From a bacterium (lineage in GTDB: Bacteria; Chlamydiota; Chlamydiia; Chlamydiales; FEN-1388), in NCBI GenBank assembly GCA_021811115.1, contig JAJZPP010000021.1:1-7490 (forward strand): a DNA stretch of 7,490 nucleotides. Direction: 5' to 3'. The position numbers and the translations under genes are program-made. Each line of letters begins with the position of its first letter. Within the stretch, counting starts at the first letter, position 1. The notes below the pieces were generated by a model. The model did no database searches and was not told where the DNA came from. It was given only the letters and a program-made list of their open reading frames with translations. Shown in pieces: positions 1 through 6,030 of the stretch.

Positions 1-1252
1 TCCGATCTGAAGCCGCCCCAGCAAACTCACTCAGAACCAGGACGCCCCGCTCATCCACATTGGCCGCAATATACTCCTTAGACACAAGGTTCATTCCGTC
101 ACGAACAGAGGTCACCAAGGCGACCTCAGACATTCGATAAAAAGCCAATAGCTCTTTCTTCGAAAGGGAGCGATAGATGTAATGAATCGGAACCCAGCCC
201 GGCTGCGTAAACTGCCCATTTATCTCACCGATCAACTGATCGATCTGCTTCTTGAGCGCTTGATACTTCGGCACCTCAGTCCTACTCGGAATTATCACCT
301 GGACAAAGGTCACGGTCCGATGCAGCTCCGGATGGTTTATGAGCAGATCACGAATCGCCTCCAACCGGTACGGAATTCCCTTTGTTGAGTCCAACCGATC
401 CAATGAAAAGATGATTTTCTGCCCTGCAAGCTTCTCGTGAGATACCCACGCCTCATCGGCAACCTCCTTCCCGCACGCAGAGGCAGAAAATTCATTGTAA
501 TCGATACTTATCGGAAAGCTCCCAATGCGCACCTCCCTAGACTCGTATTTACAAATGTGAAGCCCTTCTGTGCTTTTGAATTGGATATCAGGGAGCAATT
601 TTCGAACGCACTGCGTAAAGTTACGCTGATCATGCATCGTCTGAAAACCGATTAAATCGTACTCCAGCAGCGCTCTGAGTACCTCAAATCGCCATGGGAG
701 CTTTAAGAAGATATCAGGAGCCGGGAACGGTATGTGGAGAAAAAAAGCGCTTTTCGTCTGGACACTATTCCGTCTGAGTTCCCTTCCTAAGAGCAACAGA
801 TGGTAGTCATGGATCCACAAGAAATCATTCGGCCTGCATTCCGTCTTGGCGACTTGAGCAAATTTCTTTGTCACCCCCTGCACTCCCTCCCAATAGGAAG
901 GATCAAAGACACAGTCTGACGACAACTCATGGAAGAGAGGCCAAATAATCTCGTTAGCAAATCCATCATAGTAGAGGCGCACCTCCTCCGAAGAGAGCGG
1001 CACTGGCCGCAATGAGAAGCCTGCTGCCGCTTGAGCCGTTGCAAAAAGATCAGCAATCTCTTTCTCATCCACGTCAACAATGCCAGGCCACCCAATCCAG
1101 ACGCCACCTCGATTGCGCAATACAGGAGCAAGCGCGCTCACAAGGCCTCCTGAGCCAGGCATAAGCTCAAGCCCTCCTTTGCCCCGTTTTGCAAGGAGTG
1201 GAAGCCTGTTAGAGATAATGACAAACCTCTTTTCATCATAATTATTTTTCAT
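1..1252 (-). CDS. otsA: Trehalose-6-phosphate synthase OtsA (GT20), 3' end outside window
   Basis: This enzyme transfers glucose from an NDP-glucose to glucose-6-phosphate, giving trehalose-6-phosphate in the cytoplasm. I translated it from the ATG at 1252; the frame is open for 417 codons to the window edge. GT20 landmarks appear in order: SNRLP (14-18), GGLVSAL (35-41), WIGWPG (52-57), WIHDYH (146-151), FFLHIPFP (170-177), YDLIGFQT (198-205), DRLDSTKG (285-292), [11 protein letters not shown] (384-394) and [11 protein letters not shown] (404-414). By comparison with E. coli OtsA, the expected glucose-6-phosphate and nucleotide contacts are present (R16, Y95, W104, D149, R286, K291, D385, E393). 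About 60 or more C-terminal residues are missing because of the window edge; no damage is visible. The start overlaps the otsB stop by 11 bp (ATGAAAAATAA), with a modest GGGGA upstream, so translation is probably coupled to otsB. The identification is secure; the donor nucleotide cannot be read from sequence. Confidence 0.96.
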   Translation of the reverse strand, partial: MKNNYDEKRFVIISNRLPLLAKRGKGGLELMPGSGGLVSALAPVLRNRGGVWIGWPGIVDVDEKEIADLFATAQAAAGFSLRPVPLSSEEVRLYYDGFANEIIWPLFHELSSDCVFDPSYWEGVQGVTKKFAQVAKTECRPNDFLWIHDYHLLLLGRELRRNSVQTKSAFFLHIPFPAPDIFLKLPWRFEVLRALLEYDLIGFQTMHDQRNFTQCVRKLLPDIQFKSTEGLHICKYESREVRIGSFPISIDYNEFSASACGKEVADEAWVSHEKLAGQKIIFSLDRLDSTKGIPYRLEAIRDLLINHPELHRTVTFVQVIIPSRTEVPKYQALKKQIDQLIGEINGQFTQPGWVPIHYIYRSLSKKELLAFYRMSEVALVTSVRDGMNLVSKEYIAANVDERGVLVLSEFAGAASDR

Positions 1253-2090
1253 ATGGATTTTTCCCCGCTAAACAGTCATCAAAAAATGAGAGCAGTTCAT
1301 GTGGAGACGTCAGCTGGATGTCAGCAAGCGTGGTTCGAGGCTCTTTTCTATACCCAAATAAGATGCGATCATCGGCTAAGTCAAAAACCGATTCTTCAAC
1401 CTGTTTGGGTATAACAAGGACCTTCAACCCTCTCTCTCCCAAGGCTTCAAAGGCGTTCTCATCAGTCAGATCATCTCCTAAGTAGGCTACAGCCGTTTTT
1501 TCCACAACCTCTTTCAAAATGGCCCTCACCGCATCGCCCTTGTTCCTGTCCTTCACCGTCAACTCTACTCCGCCATCAAATGGGTATATACCCAAACAAG
1601 GTGAAGAAATAGCCTCCCAAGCCTTCTGGAGTGGTGTCAAGATTTGTTCCTTTGCCCTCTCATCCATTCCACGAAAGTGAAAGGCAACGCCAAAAGGCTT
1701 GCGTTCACATCGAGGAGCCCCTGACAGCTTCTGACACACTCTTTCAGCCTCTTCTAATCCTCTCATCGTTGGTCCATCGATGGTCGCCTTCCAATACGAT
1801 CCATCCGGAAGTAATCGCTCCAACCCGTGGGACCCCCACAGCTCAGGTAAGGGCGAGACATCACGAAGCAACTGTTTCAGATCCTGAAGCTGCCTCCCGC
1901 TGATAATAACGACCCGGAAGCGTCCATCATGGCCGAGTTGAGAGAGCCGCTGACATACTCCTGGATACGGATGGGCAGCCGATCGATCCTCCCGAAATGG
2001 CGCAAGGGTACCATCGTAATCGAGCATGAGGAGACCCTTTTTCACTCTGTGCAGCTGCTCAAAAAAGAGATCATATTTTTCCGAGTTCAA
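1242..2090 (-). CDS. otsB: Trehalose-6-phosphate phosphatase OtsB (HAD superfamily)
   Basis: The protein (282 aa) dephosphorylates trehalose-6-phosphate to trehalose, completing the pathway begun by OtsA. HAD motifs are intact: DYDGT (24-28) with nucleophile D24 and acid/base D26, VIISGR (61-66) with motif II serine S64, K184 in the DRNKGDAV segment as the motif III lysine, and GDDLTDENAF (205-214) with the Mg-binding acidic residues. The trehalose-phosphatase cap is recognisable by GSHGLE (86-91), KPFGVAFHFR (131-140) and GVELTVKD (174-181). Length is normal for a single-domain bacterial OtsB. The start is TTG at 2090, supported by an AGGAGG five bases upstream and lying inside the treT coding sequence; no ATG fits better. 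The gene overlaps treT by 20 bp and otsA by 11 bp, so the three are probably translated from one message. It serves OtsA directly; whether TreT also feeds it is unclear, because TreT makes unphosphorylated trehalose. Confidence 0.96.
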   Translation of the reverse strand: MNSEKYDLFFEQLHRVKKGLLMLDYDGTLAPFREDRSAAHPYPGVCQRLSQLGHDGRFRVVIISGRQLQDLKQLLRDVSPLPELWGSHGLERLLPDGSYWKATIDGPTMRGLEEAERVCQKLSGAPRCERKPFGVAFHFRGMDERAKEQILTPLQKAWEAISSPCLGIYPFDGGVELTVKDRNKGDAVRAILKEVVEKTAVAYLGDDLTDENAFEALGERGLKVLVIPKQVEESVFDLADDRILFGYRKEPRTTLADIQLTSPHELLSFFDDCLAGKNPYEK

Positions 2091-3318
2091 TTCTTCCTCC
2101 TGGGTGGAGAAGGGAAAGAATCAGAGTGAAGTAATCTCTGAGATGGCGTGTGAGGAGGAAATTGTCCTGGACAAACCGGTGACCCCGCTCACCCAGTTCC
2201 TTGCCCACAGCTGGGTTTTGGAGGAGGTACCGAATTCTCAGGGCGGCTCCTTCAGAAGAGTTCACCAAAAAGCCTGTCTGGTAATCATTCACCTGTAATC
2301 GAATCCCCCCCACATTGCCTCCAATGACAGGTTTGTTCTTCCAGAGTGCTTCCGTAACCGTCAGACCAAACCCTTCTCGAACCGATTTCTGGAGGACAAT
2401 GGTGGCTGCCCTCTGGAGCGCATTGATCGTCCTATGAGAATCTCCGGGAAGAAAGAGCACATGAATATCTGGATCGTTCCTGGCAGCATCGAGCACCTCC
2501 TGGAGCACCCGTTCAGCCTCAGGATCATCGTGGGCGCCTCCACCGGCTAACACAAGCTGCAAATCATGCTTAAACCGTTTTGCCAGCCTATATGCTTGAA
2601 TAACCCCAAGTGGATCCTTGAACCGATCAAACCGTGAAACTTGAAGCAGCATGGGACGGCTTGGGTCGATACAAAACCGGGGATAAATTGCCGCGATCTC
2701 CTCAGCTGAAAGATCACAGTTTTTATCGCTCAACGGATCGATACTCGGGGCAATGAGGTACATTGGTATGGGTAGTGGCTCTGCGTACTCATGGAGCGAG
2801 AAGATGGCCGCATCGTAGCGCGAGACAAAGTTGCGTACATAGTTCCAAATGTATCGTTTTGGGCTTGTGAGGGCAATGTGACACCGCCAGATCCATTTAT
2901 TTTTTCGCTCAGGAAACGAGGCTATTAAGGCGGCTGGCTGCGGGTCGTGAACAAAGACCACATCAGCATGCTCTATTTTTGATCGAAGCGCCTGCGCATT
3001 TTCAGCATTGACCCCCTCATACACCTCAAAAACTGATGAGGATACAGAGATCTCTTTTCGCCCCTGGAGGGCGTTGTGAAACCCCTTCGTTATTCGAAAA
3101 AATTCTTGACTTCCCGCTATGGTCTCCCATGCCGTCTCGATACCAAGCTCTTGGGTCAGCTGCACCATTTTGGAAAGAATTTCTGCCACTCCACCGCCAA
3201 ACCGAGTCGAGTTAAGGTGGAGAATTTTGATCCCCTTCAAGATGGCCGCCAGTTGTGACAGCTCATCGACTATGTCGTGGCCGACGATCGCCTCATACGC
3301 TTTGAGAACCTCTGTCAT
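2071..3318 (-). CDS. treT: Trehalose glycosyltransferring synthase TreT (GT4)
   Basis: TreT joins the glucose of an NDP-glucose to free glucose to give trehalose in one, often reversible, step. The 415-residue length equals that of the Pyrococcus/Thermococcus enzymes as I recall them, and the match runs from end to end. Motifs: HLNSTRFGGGVAEIL (34-48, N-terminal donor/acceptor region), FHNALQG (80-86), VHDPQPAALI (123-132), WRCHI (144-148), PSIDPLS (191-197), QVSRFDRFKDP (226-236) with the donor-phosphate-binding R229 and K234, and REGFGLTVTEALW (314-326), the GT4 EX7E motif with E315 and E323. The C-terminal GNVGGI and TGFLV segments (334-339, 348-352) are typical of the GT-B fold. The start ATG at 3318 overlaps the upstream DUF5752 stop as ATGA, with AAGGGG eight bases upstream. 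The 3' end overlaps otsB by 20 bp. GT4 trehalose phosphorylases are related but are generally longer; TreT is the better fit. Confidence 0.92.
   Translation of the reverse strand: MTEVLKAYEAIVGHDIVDELSQLAAILKGIKILHLNSTRFGGGVAEILSKMVQLTQELGIETAWETIAGSQEFFRITKGFHNALQGRKEISVSSSVFEVYEGVNAENAQALRSKIEHADVVFVHDPQPAALIASFPERKNKWIWRCHIALTSPKRYIWNYVRNFVSRYDAAIFSLHEYAEPLPIPMYLIAPSIDPLSDKNCDLSAEEIAAIYPRFCIDPSRPMLLQVSRFDRFKDPLGVIQAYRLAKRFKHDLQLVLAGGGAHDDPEAERVLQEVLDAARNDPDIHVLFLPGDSHRTINALQRAATIVLQKSVREGFGLTVTEALWKNKPVIGGNVGGIRLQVNDYQTGFLVNSSEGAALRIRYLLQNPAVGKELGERGHRFVQDNFLLTRHLRDYFTLILSLLHPGGRIELGKI
2096..2101 (-). promoter_or_regulatory. Ribosome binding site that fixes the TTG start of otsB
   Basis: On the minus strand the sequence reads AGGAGG, then AAGAA, then TTG. 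This is a perfect anti-16S match at five-base spacing, and it decides the otsB start at 2090. The site lies within the treT coding region, so ribosomes finishing treT can reinitiate here. Confidence 0.85.
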
Positions 3319-3983
3319 GGCGTTGTCCCCTTAGACCCAAAATACGCTTGCACGGTACCTATGAGCTCTTCCTTGATGGCAGGCAGTGAGAGGAAATACG
3401 GGTCGATAGCCCCAATTCTTTCAATGAGGGGCTTATACACCTCTCCAAACGTCCCGAGGAAGGCACTAAAATCATCATGCCTCTTTTCCGTCCGAGTCCG
3501 AGCATCGATGAAGTGAAAAAAAAGGCTGCGTGGAGAGAGTTTGGGCAGAATCTGAACCATCTCAGATGGGTCTGTGAAGTGGTAGGGGGTATCGAAGATG
3601 ATGAGCGATGAGCGGATGAAATGGAATAACTCTTCCTTTTTGGCTAACGGAACCATGGCATACTCGTCCAGCCGTTCATCGACCAATTCGATGAGATCGG
3701 TCCGCAACGCCTCCAGACAGGAATACTCCGTGGGATCGAGGATGCTCAACCGTTCGGCAAGAAAATCATCGTGGAGGGAGTGGTGAACCCACATGGCAAA
3801 ATCATTGTGGAATTCAGGATGGGTGAAGCGGGGGAAAAGCCGCTCCCCCCAGAAGTGGAAGTAGATACTATCGACTGGGATGGTGACCAATCTGTCCCGA
3901 AGGCCTAAGAGGGATCCCACGTGCTCCCCAGTAGCCATGGCGGCCATGGCACAGCTCTTAACAAGGAATTGCTGGTCTCCCAT
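3315..3983 (-). CDS. DUF5752-like protein of unknown function, linked to trehalose synthesis
   Basis: A 222-aa soluble protein with no signal peptide or membrane segment. Its pattern resembles what I recall of DUF5752 proteins: an N-terminal FLVKSCAMAA...TGEHVGSLLGL block, then a FHF...NDFAMW block, and near the C-terminus SLFFHF-DARTR followed by DDFSAFL. No biochemical function is known to me. The sequence shows an internal duplication: residues about 34-103 and 147-213 share the order FHF, an arginine-rich stretch, (N/D)DF(A/S), a leucine-rich helix, ER, (L/I)DP, and a final (D/E)LI. The central part (about 115-135) is a hydrophobic FHFIRSSLIIFDTP stretch. The start at 3983 has GAGG five bases upstream and follows the oxidoreductase stop by 12 bp; the stop overlaps treT as ATGA. 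Tight coupling to treT suggests a structural, regulatory or accessory role for TreT, which is inference. The family name is from memory and needs a profile search. Confidence 0.8.
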   Translation of the reverse strand: MGDQQFLVKSCAMAAMATGEHVGSLLGLRDRLVTIPVDSIYFHFWGERLFPRFTHPEFHNDFAMWVHHSLHDDFLAERLSILDPTEYSCLEALRTDLIELVDERLDEYAMVPLAKKEELFHFIRSSLIIFDTPYHFTDPSEMVQILPKLSPRSLFFHFIDARTRTEKRHDDFSAFLGTFGEVYKPLIERIGAIDPYFLSLPAIKEELIGTVQAYFGSKGTTP

Positions 3984-3995
3984 GGCTACCTCAAT

Positions 3996-4928
3996 TTACG
4001 ACACTTTGAGGACGATTTTTCCCAGGACATTCCCAGCCTTTAATTTTTCTTGAGCTTTGCCTGCCTCGTCCAGCCGCATCTCCTCAATGTGGGGCGGCTT
4101 GACGTGTCCTTTCTCAATGAGGTCAGCGATCGTGGCCAGTTGGGCTCCATTGGGCCGTACAAAGACGTAACTGGCCTCAATGCCCAATCGCTTGGCTTGG
4201 GCTGGATCCATCTGTTCGAGGATGCTCACGATGCGTCCTCCCCGTTTTAGGCACGGGAGGCTTTTTGTAAACGCTTCACCGCCGACGCAGTCGAAGACAA
4301 GATCGACCTTCTCAATGCGGCTCTCAAAATCCTCGTGATAATCAATCGCCACATCGGCTCCGAGGCTCTTGATGTAATCGTGTTTTTTTGTACTGGCAGT
4401 AGCGATAACCTTGGCGCCGGCCCATTTTGCAAACTGAATGGCCATCGACCCCACACCACCGCTTCCGCCCTGTATCAGCACAGTCTCGCCTCGCTTCACG
4501 TGGGCAAAATCAAACAAGGCCTGCCAAGCTGTTAGGCTGACCAGTGGGAGGGCTCCAGCCTGAGCCAGCGTGAGGTTCTTTGGCTTCCTCACCACATCGG
4601 CAGCCGTGAATGCCACAAACTCCGCATACGCCCCCCACTTCACAATTGGCTTACGAATGTATGAGAAGACTTCATCGCCAATTCGGAGGTTTTCGACATT
4701 TTTGCCAACCTTCATGACCGTACCGGCCACATCCCACCCCAAAATGATGGGGAAATCATGGGGAATCATGTCCTTAAGATACCCTTCCCGGATCTTCCAG
4801 TCGACCGGATTGACTCCGGCATAGGCGATCCGAATCAAGACCTCCCCTTCAGCAAGGGCTGGAGTGGCCATCTCGGTCATGTGGAGGTATTCGATACCCC
4901 CAAACTTTTCTAACACCATTGCTTTCAT
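3996..4928 (-). CDS. Zinc-independent medium-chain NAD(P)H oxidoreductase (quinone reductase-like)
   Basis: This 310-aa cytosolic enzyme belongs to the MDR quinone oxidoreductase / zeta-crystallin branch, whose members reduce quinones, enals or enones with NAD(P)H. The N-terminal GroES-like catalytic domain (about 1-125) has AGVNPVDWKIR (37-47) and GWDVAGTV (64-71). The latter replaces the GHE motif of zinc alcohol dehydrogenases, and the structural-zinc cysteine cluster is absent. The Rossmann domain carries GGSGGVGSMAIQFAK (154-168) and SLGADVAIDY (188-197), followed by FDCVGG (212-217). S179 and K181 after the second beta strand would suit NADPH, which is inference. The ATG at 4928 has AGAGGG six bases upstream. 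It is the first gene after a 69-bp gap, so it may open the trehalose unit, but nothing in the protein ties it to sugar metabolism. The exact substrate cannot be assigned. Confidence 0.9.
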   Translation of the reverse strand: MKAMVLEKFGGIEYLHMTEMATPALAEGEVLIRIAYAGVNPVDWKIREGYLKDMIPHDFPIILGWDVAGTVMKVGKNVENLRIGDEVFSYIRKPIVKWGAYAEFVAFTAADVVRKPKNLTLAQAGALPLVSLTAWQALFDFAHVKRGETVLIQGGSGGVGSMAIQFAKWAGAKVIATASTKKHDYIKSLGADVAIDYHEDFESRIEKVDLVFDCVGGEAFTKSLPCLKRGGRIVSILEQMDPAQAKRLGIEASYVFVRPNGAQLATIADLIEKGHVKPPHIEEMRLDEAGKAQEKLKAGNVLGKIVLKVS

Positions 4929-4992
4929 ACATTTCCCTCTTTACATGGCGGCTTTCCCTACCTCATAAGCAATTGGTGAAATAAATAAAAGT

Positions 4993-5007
4993 CTTGATTA
5001 AATCAAG
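4993..5007 (-). terminator. Short palindrome before a T-rich run; possible weak terminator or operator
   Basis: The sequence CTTGATTAAATCAAG has 7-base arms around one central base. It overlaps the stop codon of the dehydratase gene. On the minus strand it is followed by ACTTTTATTTATTT, which would suit a weak intrinsic terminator between the pterin genes and the oxidoreductase. The stem is AT-rich and short, so a regulator-binding site or chance are real alternatives. The rest of the 69-bp gap (4929-4997) shows no convincing promoter. Confidence 0.3.
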
Positions 5008-5285
5008 TCGCACTTTTCAGCGAAGGCAAAATCCTTTTCAGAAAGCCCTCCAACCGAATGGGTCCAGAGGGTAATTTTTACCTTTCCCCACGAGAGCCCA
5101 ATATCCGGGTGGTGGTCCTCTTTTTCTGCCAGAGCCCCCACTTTATTCGTGAACTCAAGGGCATCGGCAAAATCTTTGAAGCTGTACTCCTTCTCAATGT
5201 GGTGGTCCTGCACCACATTCCAGCCCTTTAACTTCTTACACTTAACTTTCAGCAAGTCGCCTTTCAAGGCTTCCGCACCACGCAT
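4998..5285 (-). CDS. Pterin-4a-carbinolamine dehydratase (PCD/PhhB family)
   Basis: The family dehydrates 4a-hydroxytetrahydropterin to quinonoid dihydropterin, recycling the cofactor of aromatic amino acid hydroxylases. Some bacterial members act elsewhere, and PCD is often found without a hydroxylase. The 95-aa product is of normal length. The signature EDHHPD (56-61) gives H58 and H59, and WTHSVGGLSEKD (74-85) gives H76. The spacing of the three catalytic histidines matches PhhB/DCoH. A KYSF-type segment appears as KEYSFKDFADAL (32-43). The frame is open upstream to 5321, but I chose the ATG at 5285 because AGGAGG lies six bases before it and because this start avoids overlap with the upstream SDR gene. 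The Shine-Dalgarno overlaps the TAG stop of that SDR gene, so the two are translationally coupled. Pairing with a pteridine-reductase-type SDR supports a real pterin role. No hydroxylase gene is in the window. Confidence 0.93.
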   Translation of the reverse strand: MRGAEALKGDLLKVKCKKLKGWNVVQDHHIEKEYSFKDFADALEFTNKVGALAEKEDHHPDIGLSWGKVKITLWTHSVGGLSEKDFAFAEKCDLI

Positions 5286-5291
5286 ACAACC

Positions 5292-5297
5292 CCTCCT
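5292..5297 (-). promoter_or_regulatory. Ribosome binding site of the carbinolamine dehydratase, overlapping the SDR stop
   Basis: The minus strand reads TAGGAGGGG, in which TAG ends the SDR gene and AGGAGG is the ribosome binding site. The spacer of six bases leads to the ATG at 5285. This fixes the start 12 codons downstream of the longest open frame. Confidence 0.85.
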
Positions 5298-6030
5298 ATT
5301 GTAACCTCTGTCCACCATCAATTGGGATGATGGCTCCCGTCATAAACTCAGGCCCCTCAATACAGAAAATGACCCCTTTGGCAATGTCCTCAGGAGTCCC
5401 GATACGCTGCAATGGGACCGAATCCACAATCTCGCGCACCATCTCCTGGCTCCACTGTGGCTGCATCAGAACAGGCCCAGGAGCGATCCCATTGACCTGA
5501 ATATGGGGCGCTAATTCGCGTGCTAGACACAACGTGAGCCCAACAAGCCCTGTTTTCGAGACGAGGTACGGCAGGTAATGTAAGTAAGGGCGCCAGATGT
5601 GGGCATCGATGATGTTCACAATCTTGCCCCGCTTGGCTGCCACCATTGATTGCGCAACCTTCTGGGACAAAAAAAAGATGGCTTTCAAATTGACAGCAAG
5701 GTGGGTATCCCAATCTGCCTCGGAGATACTTTCAAAAGGCGTTTCATGGAATTGGGAAGCTGCATTGACGAGGATATCGATGGTTCCTGCCTGCTCTAAA
5801 GCTTTTGAAACAAAGCTCTCAATCTCATTGACGCTCCCCAAGTCTGCTCTCAGGCAATACACCTGGACCCCCTCTTGTGCCAGGAGCGCTGCCGTTTCTC
5901 TTGCTTCCTCTTCAGACCGATTATAGTGGAGAACGATGTTGGCCCCTTTTTTCGCCAATTCCAACGCGATCGCCTTGCCAACCCGTTTAGCCGCCCCTGT
6001 GACAAGAGCGGTTGCCCCTCTTAGTTCCAT
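5296..6030 (-). CDS. Pteridine reductase-type short-chain dehydrogenase (PTR1/FolM-like)
   Basis: A 244-aa classical-length SDR. The nucleotide-binding turn is TGAAKRVG (11-18), the TGxxxRxG variant seen in PTR1 and FolM, and it is followed by LHYNRS (34-39), a PTR1-like NADPH-selecting stretch. NAAS (89-92) replaces the usual NNAG. The usual catalytic serine position is aspartate: NIIDAH (139-144) gives D142, 13 residues before Y155 of the Y155-x3-K159 pair. PTR1 has the same Asp-Tyr-Lys arrangement with the same 13-residue spacing, and FolM also uses Asp. NGIAPGPVL (180-188) and the C-terminal TGAIIPIDGG (231-240) are normal SDR features. The likely reaction is NADPH reduction of a dihydropterin or dihydrofolate-like substrate, which is inference from these residues and from the adjacent carbinolamine dehydratase. 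The ATG at 6030 has GGGAGG four bases upstream and overlaps the QueC-like stop by 10 bp. Other SDR substrates remain possible. Confidence 0.88.
   Translation of the reverse strand: MELRGATALVTGAAKRVGKAIALELAKKGANIVLHYNRSEEEARETAALLAQEGVQVYCLRADLGSVNEIESFVSKALEQAGTIDILVNAASQFHETPFESISEADWDTHLAVNLKAIFFLSQKVAQSMVAAKRGKIVNIIDAHIWRPYLHYLPYLVSKTGLVGLTLCLARELAPHIQVNGIAPGPVLMQPQWSQEMVREIVDSVPLQRIGTPEDIAKGVIFCIEGPEFMTGAIIPIDGGQRLQ

Noticed and set aside
182..655. Plus-strand open frames of 68 and 72 codons
   Set aside because: They are antisense to well-conserved OtsA motifs and lack convincing ribosome binding sites, so they are shadows.
871..1131. An 86-codon minus-strand frame inside otsA
   Set aside because: It is out of frame with the GT20 protein, whose conserved motifs run unbroken through this stretch in another frame; the product resembles nothing.
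2071..3318. Sucrose synthase or generic GT4 glycosyltransferase
   Set aside because: The HLNST-FGGGVAEIL, FHNALQG and VHDPQPA motifs and the exact 415-aa length match TreT along the whole protein.
3996..4928. Zinc-dependent alcohol dehydrogenase
   Set aside because: The GHE motif and the structural cysteine cluster are missing; the sequence fits the zinc-independent quinone-reductase branch.
5286..5321. A 12-residue N-terminal extension of the carbinolamine dehydratase
   Set aside because: The ATG at 5285 has a near-perfect ribosome binding site, and the longer start would overlap the SDR gene without a matching site.
5296..6030. FabG-type 3-oxoacyl-ACP reductase
   Set aside because: The catalytic Ser is replaced by Asp and the coenzyme turn is TGxxxRxG, which points to the pteridine-reductase branch.
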